Source of the DNA: Astrothelium macrocarpum
Taxonomy: Eukaryota > Ascomycota > Dothideomycetes > Trypetheliales > Trypetheliaceae
Length of the DNA: 64,000 bases
Assembly: GCA_021030915.1 (NCBI GenBank)
Contig: JAGEMR010000009.1
Span: forward strand, 62,001 to 126,000
Reading direction: 5' to 3'
The notes under the pieces are model-generated. The model was not told the origin of the DNA. It saw only the letters and a list, made by a program, of their open reading frames with translations, and did no database searches. Position numbers and translations under genes: made by a program. Shown here piece after piece: positions 44,459 through 55,670 of this stretch; within the stretch, counting starts at the first letter, position 1; every line of letters begins with the position of its first letter.

Positions 44459-45581
44459 TGCGGAGGGAAGATGCTGTGGAGAGGTGAAAGCTTTGGAAGT
44501 CAGAATTAAGAGACACAACAATACATGGCGAATGGGGGGTTTTGCGCACAAATAAATAGTCTTGGACGTGGGATAGGTCTATTTCATTGGAAGGAGCTCG
44601 GCTGTCTGTTTTCTGAGGATTCAATTTAGGAAGGGATTGCTCGCAAACTGGTAGGCAGGGGAAAGAGGAAAAAAGGGTTGGTGAAGGAGTGCGGAGTGTA
44701 GAATTAGGCAAGTGGTTTAGAGAGGTGAATTGAGCGATCAAGGTGGTAGAGACGGAGAATAAGAGAGAGAGAGCTTGTAAGCGCAAGAATAAAAAAGTTT
44801 CGTAGACATCGCCGTCGGGCTGGTTGAGTTTCCGCAACGGAAGTAGCAGGGGTGGCCTGCTCCTTCCCGCTTCGTGGCCTTGTGGGACCTGCGCTAGTCA
44901 GAAGAGGGAAATTAGCTCCCCTATTACCACTTTCTGACTGATTACTGAAAGGTCCTCATGTGCAGCACACCCTGGAGTCGGTGGGCTGATAGAGAGAGGC
45001 ACAGTTGAAATGCTCCACTATATTCCTCGAATTAGCTGGCCTAATCTTGGTTCAGTAATCGTAGGTACTTACAAGCCCTGTTGAGCTTTTGGCGTTGCGG
45101 AAGTTTAGCGCGGCGTAAAGCTTGGCCGATGCCCCAGACTCAACGCAGGGTCCGTGCCCTGTCAACGGCCGCAAATTATACATTGTCGACGTTGCCTGTC
45201 CTCGCGTACTCGCTCAACATAATCCACCTTCCGCCAAGCCGAAATTCAACTGCGATAGCTTGAGTCTCTCTGTTCTCGGCTATCTGCACCGCTGGAATCA
45301 CGCCTCCCTTATTGTCCGCCTCCGAACATTTCCTCTCCACACTCTCTCCCTCTCTCTCGCTCTCTCTCACTCGGTCTTGGCTTTTATTTTCCTTCTCTTC
45401 TTACCTTCTCCTAATCTCGAATAGAAGGCTTTTCTTCTCGAGCTAGACGTACCGTCTTTTGGCCAATCTCGACTTTTCATGAATCACGTCACGCAATCTT
45501 TCCGATACCCTCCTTTCTGATCTCCTGAACACGAGCAAAACCCCTCCCGGAAATTTTTGCTGCTCGACATTGACAGCCACA
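44459..45581. promoter_or_regulatory. Shared divergent promoter region of FAS1 and FAS2
   Basis: 1.12 kb separate the two start codons. Each side has a CCAAT box facing its own gene: minus strand at 44590-44586 (128 nt from the FAS1 ATG) and plus strand at 45463-45467 (119 nt from the FAS2 ATG). Each side also has a CT-rich tract in its sense direction (minus, about 44775-44760; plus, about 45335-45372). Co-regulation of the two subunits is expected. The specific factor cannot be named from the sequence. Small frames here (45081-45424) are not supported as genes. Confidence 0.6.
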
Positions 45582-48500
45582 ATGACTCCCGAAATCGAGC
45601 AGGAGCTTTCCCACACTCTCCTGGTCGAACTGCTGGCCTACCAATTTGCATCCCCCGTCAGATGGATAGAGACACAGGATGTCATCCTTGGAAACAAGGA
45701 GACTGAGCGCATTGTCGAGGTCGGTCCGGCAGATACTCTTGGTGGTATGGCAAGACGGACACTGGCTTCCAAGTATGAAGCTTTCGATGCCGCCAAGTCT
45801 GTTTCACGCCAGATCCTCTGCTACAGCAAGGATGCAAAGGACATTTACTATGACGTTGACCCGGTCGAGGAAGAAACAGCTGCACCGCCAAGTGGAGGGG
45901 AAGCGACTTCTGCGCCTGCTGCCTCTACAACCGCTTCTGCGCCTGCGCCGGCAGCAGCTGCAGTACCACCTCCAAGCAGTGGACCAGCTGCCCAGGTCCC
46001 TGATGCTCCCGTTTCTGCTGTCGATATCCTCAGAGCACTCGTCGCTCAAAAACTGAAAAAGCCTTTGCCTGACATTCCATTGAGCAAAGCTATCAAAGAC
46101 TTGGTCGGGGGTAAATCTACACTTCAAAACGAAATTCTTGGTGACCTTGGAAAAGAATTTGGTTCGACGCCAGAGAAGCCAGAGGACACGCCCTTGGACG
46201 AGCTTGGAGCATCAATGCAAGCCACATTCAATGGTCAACTTGGAAAACAATCCTCTTCTCTCATTGCCCGCCTAGTATCTTCGAAAATGCCTGGAGGCTT
46301 CAATATCACAGCAGTGCGAAAGCATTTGGAGACAAGATGGGGCTTGGCATCTGGTCGGCAGGATGGCGTTTTGCTGTTGGCCCTCACTTCCGAACCTGCT
46401 AACCGATTCGCCTCTGAAAACGATGCAAAGTCATGGCTTGATGATCTTGCTAACAAATATGCTGCTACTGCGGGAATCAGTTTATCAACAGCGCCCACAG
46501 GTGGTGAAGGAGGTGCTGCTGGTGGCGGCATGATGATGGATCCTGCCGCAATTGATGCCCTTACCAAAGACCAGCGAGCACTATTCAAACAGCAACTTGA
46601 ACTTTTCGCAAGATACCTCAAGATTGATCTGCGTGCAGGAGACAAAGCATTCGTGGGTTCACAAGAAACCGCAAGTGCTTTACAAGCTCAGTTGGATCTC
46701 TGGAATGCCGAACATGGAGACTTTTACGCCGCTGGTATCGAGCCTTCATTTGATCCCTTAAAAGCCCGAGTATATGACTCTTCGTGGAACTGGGCACGTC
46801 AGGATGCGCTCAGCATGTACTACGATATTATCTTTGGCCGCCTCACAGCTGTCGATCGGGAAATTGTCAGCCGTTGCATACACATCATGAATAGGTCAAA
46901 TCCTTTGCTGTTGGATTTCATGCAGTATCACATTGATAACTGCCCGACTGAACGTGGCGAGACTTATGAACTTGCGAAACAGCTTGGTCAACAATTGATT
47001 GACAACTGCAAGGATGTCATTGGTGAAGCTCCAGTCTATAAAGATGTTGCACTTCCAACAGCACCCCAGGTCGAGGTCGATGCTCGGGGTAATACAAACT
47101 ACGCAGAAGTGCCGCGCGCAAGTGTGCGAAAACTCGAGCACTATGTTCGTGAGATGGCCGATGGCGGCAAAATTACCGAATATGGCAATAGAACGAAAGT
47201 CCAAAATGATTTGCAGAGGATTTACAAGTTGATCCGACAACAGCACAAACTATCCAAATCCTCACAACTCCAGATCAAATCATTGTACAGCAACGTCGTT
47301 CGAGCATTGTCCATGAATGAAGGTCAAATCATACCCCAAGAGAATGGCAAGAAAGGCCGTAATGGAGCTCGTGTCAATGGACACATCAAGCACGGCAAGG
47401 TGGAGACAATACCATTTCTCCACTTGAAGCGCAAGGAAGACCACGGCTGGGAGTACAGCAAAAAACTTACCGGAGTCTATCTCGAGGGTCTCGAGCACGC
47501 AGCCAAATCGGGCATCACCTTCCAAGGAAAGAATGCCCTGATGACGGGTGCTGGTGCTGGTTCGATTGGCGCTGAAGTCTTGCAAGGTCTGATCAGTGGT
47601 GGTGCCAAAGTGATTGTTACAACCAGTCGATTCTCTCGACAAGTCACAGAATACTACCAGTCCATGTACGCTCGCTATGGTTCTCGAGGCTCTCAACTCG
47701 TCGTCGTGCCATTCAATCAAGGCAGTAAGCAAGATGTTGAGGCTCTAATCAATTACATCTACGACTCAAAGGCTGGTCTTGGATGGGACTTGGACTACAT
47801 CGTTCCGTTTGCTGCCATACCCGAAAATGGCCGCGAAATTGACAACATTGACTCAAAATCAGAACTTGCTCATCGTATCATGCTTACAAATCTTCTACGA
47901 ATGATTGGGCTGGTAAAGTCGAAGAAGCTAGAGAATGGATTCACAACACGTCCTGCTCAGGTCATTTTGCCGCTCTCACCAAACCACGGCACCTTTGGTA
48001 ATGATGGTCTTTACGCCGAATCAAAACTTTCGCTCGAGACACTCTTCACCCGTTGGCACTCTGAGAGCTGGGGTGACTACTTGACAATCTGTGGTGCCGT
48101 TATTGGATGGACACGAGGGACCGGTTTGATGGGAGGCAACAACATTGTTGCTGCTGGAATCGAAAAATACGGCGTCCGCACATTCTCCCAACAAGAAATG
48201 GCATTCAATTTATTGGGACTGATGGCCCCGTCAATCGTCAACTTGTGCCAGGTTGAGCCAGTCTACGCTGACTTGAACGGAGGTTTCCAGTTTCTGCCCA
48301 ATCTCAAAGAGTTGATGACAGACATTCGCAAGGATATTATGGATGCAAGTGATGTTCGCAAAGCCGTCACAAAAGAAACTGCGATTGAAAACAAGATAGT
48401 GAATGGGGCTGACCATGAAGTGCTTCACAAAAAAGTCAACGTCCAACCGAGGGCTAACCTACGATATGATTTTCCTACAATTCCCAACTGGGAAACTGAG

Positions 48501-51243
48501 ATTAAGCCTCTTCATTCCGACCTGAAGGGTATGGTTGATTTAGAGAAGGTCGTAGTTGTGACTGGCTTTGCTGAAGTTGGACCATGGGGTAACTCAAGAA
48601 CTCGTTGGGAGATGGAAGCGTATGGCGAATTCTCTCTGGAAGGTTGTATTGAAATGGCTTGGATGATGGGCCTAATCAAGAATCACAATGGCCCTCTCAA
48701 GGGACAGGCCTACTCTGGTTGGATTGATACCAAGACACAGGAGCCTGTCGATGACAAGGATGTCAAAGCCAGATATGAGAAACACATCCTCGAACACTCT
48801 GGAATCCGCCTAATTGAGCCAGAATTATTCAATGGGTACGATCCAAACAAGAAGCAACTCCTGCAAGAGGTTCAGATTGAAGAAGATCTTGAGCCTTTCG
48901 AGGCCTCCAAGGAAACAGCGGAGGAATTTAAACGTCAACATGGTGACAAGGTCGAGATCTTTGAGGTAGCCGACTCTGGTGAATACACGGTTCGTCTCCG
49001 AAGAGGAGCCACACTCTTAATTCCCAAAGCATTGAGATTTGATCGGCTTGTTGCTGGTCAGATCCCAACCGGTTGGGATGCTCGAAAATATGGTGTACCC
49101 GAGGACATTATTGATCAGGTTGATCCTGTGACTTTATTTGTCTTGGTCACAGTTGTTGAGGCATTGCTCTCGTCTGGCATCACCGATCCTTATGAATTTT
49201 ATAAATATGTACATTTATCTGATGTGGGTAATTGTATCGGATCTGGTATGGGTGGTACTACAGCTCTTCGAGGCATGTACAAGGACCGCTATCTTGACAC
49301 ACCTCTTCAAAAGGATATCCTTCAAGAATCTTTCATCAATACCATGAGTGCATGGGTCAACATGTTGCTGCTTTCGTCGACAGGTCCTATCAAAACCCCT
49401 GTAGGCGCTTGTGCTACGGCAGTAGAATCTATTGATATTGGTTATGACACGATTGTCGAGGGCAAAGCGCGCGTATGTTTTGTGGGTGGTTTCGATGATT
49501 TCCAAGAGGAAGGATCTTACGAATTTGCAAATATGAAGGCCACTAGCAGTGCCGAGAACGAATTTGCACATGGTCGAACACCAAAGGAGATGTCCAGACC
49601 GACCACTACCACAAGGAATGGTTTTATGGAATCTCAAGGATGTGGTATGCAAGTCATCATGGATGCTAAACTTGCTCTCGAAATGGGTGTTCCCATTTAC
49701 GGCATCGTTGCATTTACTGCCACCGCTACCGACAAGATTGGTCGATCCGTTCCAGCTCCTGGACAAGGTGTCTTGACTACTGCCCGTGAGGTTCCCTCCA
49801 AGTATCCTTCACCTTTGTTGGATATCAAATATCGCAAACGACAAATGGATCTCAGAAGGAAACAAATCAAGCAGTGGCAAGAATCTGAGCTTTTGTACCT
49901 TCAAGAGGAAGCCACAGCCATGAAGTCCCAAGGAGGTGACCTCGATGAATCCGAATGGTTACAAGAACGAGCAGCACACATCGAGCGTGAAGCTCATCGT
50001 CAGGAACGCGACGCTCTCAACAGTCTTGGCAATAACTTTTGGAAGCAAGACTCGTGCATTGCTCCGCTTCGAGGTGCCTTGGCCACTTGGGGCTTGACCA
50101 TTGATGATCTCGAAGTTGCTTCTTTCCATGGTACTTCCACCGTGGCCAACGACAAGAACGAGTCCGATGTCATCTGCCAACAGATGCGCCACCTTGGTCG
50201 TACCAAAGGCAATGCTGTCCTCGGCATCTTCCAGAAATATCTCACTGGTCATCCCAAAGGCGCTGCCGGTGCTTGGATGTTCAACGGCTGCCTCCAAGTG
50301 CTCAACTCAGGCCTCGTCCCTGGCAACCGCAACGCCGATAACGTCGACAAGGTCATGGAGAAATTCGACTACATCGTCTACCCCAGTCGCAGCATCCAGA
50401 CTGACGGCATCAACGCCTTTTCCGTCATGTCCTTTGGTTTCGGCCAAAAAGGCGCCCAAGCCATCGGCATCCACCCAAAATATCTCTTCGCCACTCTCGA
50501 ACCCACGCAATTCCAAAGCTACCGCCAAAAAGTCGCGGCCCGGCAAAAGAAAGCCTACCGCTACTACCATGACGGCCTCATCAACAACAACCTCTTCCGC
50601 GCCAAAAACACCTCCCCCTACGCAGACACACAAATGTCCTCCGTCTTCCTCGACCCCTCCGCCCGCGTCACCGCCGACCCCAAATCCTCCACCTACGCCT
50701 ACCCCACCACCCCTACGACCACCAGCACGCCCGCCAGCGACAAAGACAAAGCCACCACGGACTCCACACTCACCATGCTCAACCACCTCACCAACGCCAC
50801 CACGGCCTCCAACCCGTACACGCGCGTCGGCGTCGACGTCGAGGCCCTCGCAGCCATCCCGCACACCAGCGACACCTTCCTCGCGCGGAACTTCACCGCG
50901 CAGGAGCGCGACTACTGCGCCGCGCAGCCCGATGCGCGCGCGAGCTATGCCGGCCGCTGGGCGGCGAAGGAGGCCGTCTTCAAGGCGCTCGGCGTCGCGA
51001 GTCGGGGTGGGGGTGCCGCGATGGCTGGCATCGAGATTGTGAGTGATGGGAGGGGCGCGCCCTCGGTAGTGGTGAGTTGAATGATTTTTTTTTTCTTTTT
51101 TGTAGATGTGTATGTGCTGATGTGTTGAGTAGTTCCATAATGAGGCGAAACAAGCCGCGGAGGAGGCTGGAGTGAAGGGGGTGACGGTTAGTATCAGTCA
51201 TAATGAGATGCAGGCTGTTGCCGTGGCTGTGGCGACAGTATGA
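45582..51243 (+). CDS. FAS2: Fatty acid synthase subunit alpha
   Basis: Alpha subunit of the cytosolic type I fatty acid synthase. Exons 45582-51071 and 51133-51243 give 1866 residues. The start MTPEIEQELSHTLLVELLAY belongs to the split malonyl/palmitoyl transferase. An Ala/Pro-rich linker (about 95-140) precedes the acyl carrier domain with phosphopantetheine Ser179 (LVGGKSTLQNEI). The ketoreductase has ALMTGAGAGSIGAEVLQ and SRFSRQVTEYYQ. The ketosynthase has the nucleophile Cys1277 (PVGACATAVESID) and the later His motifs (ASFHGTSTVAND; FQKYLTGHPKGA). The C-terminal phosphopantetheinyl transferase shows VGVDVEALAAIP and RWAAKEAVFKALG and is completed by exon 2 (FHNEAKQAAEEAG to AVAVATV). 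From roughly 50.3 kb the codons become almost all C- or G-ending. Confidence 0.97.
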
Positions 51244-51911
51244 ATGGGAGGTTCCGTGGAGAGATGGTTGATGCTGGTGTTGGGATTTTTATTGCCGGCT
51301 TTGCTGGTGGAATAGACTAGCTTTTTTTTTCTCTTGTGGACGGCGAATTGGAGGATCCTGAGCGATTGGGACTTCCTCTAGACTGTACTTTGATTGTCTT
51401 TTGTGCTGGCGGCGTGACATGTACTTGTATAGTGCAGATAGCCCCAGCTGCTTTATCGTTTAGTGCATTAGAAGGTATGGCTCGGTGCTCCTATAGAAGA
51501 TAGTAATACAACAGGACATGCAGGTTCTTCATCTAGATATACAAGACGCTAAAATAATTGTACACAATGCTCCAATCTCAAGTGTTCACCAAAAGCCAGT
51601 CCGTTTGCGCTGTAAGCCTCCGCAAGGATGCCATGTCGTACTGTGTACAATTCCCATTTGTTATAGGTTTTCTTTCTTGTATTCCCACCAAACGATACAA
51701 AGAATCGACGATGCCACTCTATATTTACACTTGTAAAGACAGTTTTGTCCTTGGGCTCTCCTCGCCCCAAGACGAAGAGTTGCCTCAAGGAGGTAAAAAT
51801 ACGTTGTACACATTACATTCTTTAACCCACCATCCCCTCCCAATGCCAGTGAAGTTTATAGGTCTTCGTAGAATTACAATGACTCTGCCTCTTTTAATAT
51901 GAGCTTTTCTC
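51244..51911. other. Intergenic between convergent FAS2 and phosphatase genes
   Basis: 670 bases with two 3' flanks. Overlapping short frames on both strands (51518-51902 and 51843-51549) show no family resemblance. Nothing supported. Confidence 0.55.
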
Positions 51912-54710
51912 TCACGCCGTTCGTGGCCCTTCCCTCCCAACCATCCACTCTAGCACGCTCTCATAGCAAAGCACAAACTGCCGCAGGCTTTGCACCATGC
52001 TGAGCCGCTGGAGGCGGAAATCCTCAACCGTCTTCTCAATCAAATCGATATCTTCGCGATCCAGCCAATCAGCAGCGTTCACCCCCAGCTGCAGACTCCC
52101 GATCGTAGCGCTACTGTTTCCAAAGAAGCTGTCATGCTTCTCCTGTACCTGAGACTGCAGTTGCACGGACAAGCGGTTACCAAGGTCTTCGCCGTCGACA
52201 TCCATCGGCGTCGTCTCCCGTGCCATCGCCATCCCCACACCCTGCTGACCCCTGCCCCTCTTTGCCCTCCGCTGCTTCTGCCGCCTCAACATGTCTACCA
52301 CCGAATCCACCGTACAAAAAGTACCCGTGCGTCCACAACCGGCGCTGCAATGCACCAGCACTGGCCTCTCCCTCTCACCCTCCCTCTTACTCCCATTGAC
52401 AGCCCGTACGACGTTATCGCACTGCTCGACGAGGCCGAGGAGATGAGCTGGATGCGCAGGAGCGCCAAAGTCCGGCCATGAAGAGTATTGAAGCTGGGTG
52501 ATTTCGCGTATGCGGTCGAAAGGGCGGTTGGCGTGCGAGAGGGTGAAGCGGCGGACGAGGATAAAGGGTTCGTCGTCGGCTGCGGTGGAAACAGAGGAAG
52601 TGGTTTGCTCGGTGAGGTTTTGTGGGTGAGTGCCGCGCCGATTGGAAGACGACGAATTGTTGCTGCTGTTGGAGGAAGAGTTGGAGGCTTGGGAGGATGT
52701 TTTGCGGCGGTGGATGCGAGAGGGCTCGATGGAGGCTCTCTTTTCAGAGACGAAGTGCAGGGTGATTGGGCCGTATTGTTTGTCTTCCCAATAGCGGTGG
52801 GCTTTGACCTGACCATTTTCTTTTTCGGCGGTGAGCATGACGACGACGCGGACGTCTTCGTCCCAGATGACTCTCCAGAAGTCCTAGTTGTACGATTAGC
52901 AAGAATGATGAAAGTGAAGCAATGCCAAGTCACGGATACTTACAGAAAAGGTTGCAGGTATTGGACCCTGTGTAGCAATGTACCGTTTGTTGGACCACTC
53001 TGCTTGAATATGGTTGGCATTGATATAATCGCAACCACCATCTGGGACACCTTGCAGCCGGACTCGAGTGTGCTCAAAAGGCCAAATATTATTATATCGG
53101 TTTTTGGATCCTTTTTCAATTCCAGCTATTTGCACCTTTTGAGTGTCTTTACCGCCAGGGGATCCATACGTGACATTGCCAGACAGGGCCTCTTGCATCC
53201 GTTTCTGTTCTCTTTTCTCAATATCAAGAAATTTGTCTGATACAGTTTTGCCTTTGTTCTTTTCATCACTCGCTTGCCGAAGCCAAAGTGGAAGGTCAGA
53301 AAAGCCTTGCCTGGTCATCCCCTTTGGATGATGTATGGGCATCTGACCAACGCCTCCAATCAGGTCCATATTCTGCCGAATATTCCCAAAGAAAGGATTT
53401 GCAGCGGATTTCGTGGCTGGCATCGGGCAGCCTCCAATAACAGGAGCAATATCTGGACGGGAATCTAATTTCAAATCCTTGGGAGGACCAGTAAATGCAC
53501 CTTTGCCTGGAACATCTATCATGGAGGGGAAAAGCTTGGAAAAGTCATCAAATCCACCCTTGAGAATGTATGATACACCATGCCATCCGTCATTGGCAAA
53601 TTTCTTCAATGTGTTGACGCAGGAAGTGGCGTCTTTGAAAGTTGCAGAAGCGGCATCGTAGACAATAATCTGTTTACTCGTCCTCCACCGCTCGAATTTC
53701 TGCCGGTCTGCTTCATCTTTGAAGGTTTCGGCCAACTTTTGAACGTTAAAGGAGGATCTCTTTAACAAGGTTGTAGGGATGCATAGACTCAAAGCTCCCG
53801 ATATTCTTGAGCGAGCAAACTGTGTGGAAACTCTAAGATCAAGCAGCAGTACTTCCTCATGGGCAGACTCGAGAATGTTCATCATATGTTGTGGTGTAAT
53901 CATACTTGGGCCATCACTATCTAATGAAAGCGGCAGCGTCTCAGAACGGTGAGTATTGAGTGAGATCGCGGGAACCGAGTCTTTTGAAGGTGGGGAGAAG
54001 CGCGAGTCACGAACGGCAGAAACTGTGGCAGCTCCTGATCTCGGCTCTCTTGCTGTATCATTGAAACTAGCAGGTGAGTTTCGACGTGGTCTGCCTGTCA
54101 AATTTGCAGAATCTGAAGATAGCAGTCGCTTCGGAGAGCGTGAGGATGGTTCGATCGAAGAAGTACCATCATCCATGGTAATATCCTTCGACTGAGTCTT
54201 TACCGACGTATCATGGTTCGTATTCAAGGAAACCTTATTCTGACTTTGCGATGAGTGTTTCTGACTGTCGGGTGACAGAGACTTGGTAGCGTCAGAGAGA
54301 TGGCCAAGGCTGAAATTCGATGCTTCCGATCGTTTTCGAAAGGCTTCAAAATCCGAGTTTTGATCAAGAGGTACGAAAGCTGGAGATGTTGCAGCAGCAG
54401 AGCGGATATTTGACGAGGGTGGGCTCCAATTGGCCCGACCCCGTTGTGAGCTTGTCACGTCGTCAGAAGCGTCGAACTGCAGTCCGAAGTAGTTGGGACT
54501 CGGTGTTCTCGTATGTTGGGAAGGAGGCGGAAATCGGTGTTTGTGGGGCGAAAGGGGTGCATTGAAGGACAATGGCGGTAGAGTTTGGCCTACGGAGCCA
54601 GGCTCTCTGGATGGTCTCGCAGCAGGAGTGGTACTCGAGCGAGAATGCTGAAACGGATGCACATTGTCCCAAGCACCAGGCGAGCGAGTCGACGAAGTGG
54701 TAGTGGACAT
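51912..54710 (-). CDS. Protein tyrosine phosphatase with N-terminal rhodanese-like domain (Pyp1/PTP type)
   Basis: Classical tyrosine phosphatase of the group that dephosphorylates stress MAP kinases in fungi. Exons 54710-52944 and 52883-51912 give 912 residues. Residues 1 to about 280 are Ser/Pro-rich and disordered. A rhodanese/Cdc25-like fold follows (EEVLLLDLRVSTQFARSRIS to WHGVSYILKGGFDDF); its usual catalytic Cys position reads IIVYDAASATFK, so it should be inactive and may serve for docking. The phosphatase core has NRYNNIWPFEHTRVRL, DYINANHIQAEWSNKRYIATQ, WPD loop Asp727 (SSWPDFGAP) and the P-loop LVHCSAGCGRTGT with Cys768. A low-complexity Ser/Asn insertion (SSNSSNNSSSSN) interrupts the core, and another follows the P-loop. 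The ATG at 54710 was chosen; upstream codons lack an ATG. Confidence 0.92.
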
Positions 54711-55670
54711 TGCTCGCGGCGGGTTCGGAGGCACGCGAGGCGGCGTGGAGGTAGAAGGACCGGGAGAGCAACGGTGGTGAATGCAGGGTCTCTAGCGTCA
54801 GCCCCGAAAATTCAGGGTCGATGGGTGCGATGGGGGCAGATAAAGAGCATGCCGGTGGGAGATTTGGGGGGGGAAATGGGAAATGGAGACTGGCGACGGT
54901 CGGATCAAGGGATCGGCAGGCCAGGTAAGAAGAGATCAGCAGATGTGAATTCGTCGGTCTTTGCATGCAACAATGGACGGGGCAAATGCGATGGAATGAT
55001 GAGCGACGTCACCGCTTCAGCACAAACAGCCTAGAGATAGGTAGCTTAGGTGCTCGATTATCAATCGCTCCATTCAGCCTCAATCCCTTCGCCACAGCGC
55101 ACACGGACACGCTGCATTCTCGCTGGAGTTGCTTCACCGACGGCCCAGAGCGGTCGCTGGGCTGACTGCTTTCTTTCATGGGCGTCTGGCCAGTCGAGAT
55201 GCAGGTCATGACCGCTCTGACGCAGGGTCCTTCGAGGGAGCCAGCCGGCATCTCCGCCATCTCTTTTCGCCACACCATCCCCAGAACCTGAAACAAAACA
55301 ACGCCGATGCATTCACCGTCTTAGCGTCGATGAACAGTGGAGGCATTGGCTGGCTTGAGAGTAAGTGGCTGCTTTGCGTCACTTGGAAATTAAGCTACAA
55401 ACATCCGCCATGTCTCAGCCCTCGGCTGTGCTGCCTCCCATGCATACCTGCTATACCCTAACCTGGCTCATCGCGCATATAAAGCTGCTGCTGGAATCGA
55501 ATGCTAACTATCAGATCGATTGCTCCCTTGGCCGTCAAAATTTCAATCATGGGGTATATCGCTGCCTATTGCTGCCTGTTCATCCGTAGTGGCTGAGCAT
55601 CACCTTTGCATCTTCGACCTTTTTTGCTCCTCGTCTTCGTCATGATTGCATCATTTGTCTCTTTAAACTC
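54711..55670. other. Intergenic: phosphatase promoter and BCH1 3' flank
   Basis: 960 bases. Short frames on both strands (54585-55461 plus; 54966-55009 minus) do not resemble proteins and mirror each other. A G8 run lies near 54868. No gene supported. Confidence 0.5.

Noticed and set aside
50101..51042. 313-codon alternative plus-strand frame inside FAS2
   Set aside because: Pro/Thr/Ser low-complexity product of a +1 frame in the GC-ending codon region; the main frame carries the ketosynthase and transferase motifs.
38152..51243. FAS1/FAS2 pair as part of a secondary-metabolite cluster
   Set aside because: No polyketide synthase, peptide synthetase, P450, transporter or cluster regulator nearby. 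Both flanks are housekeeping genes and both subunits are full length, which fits primary fatty acid synthesis.
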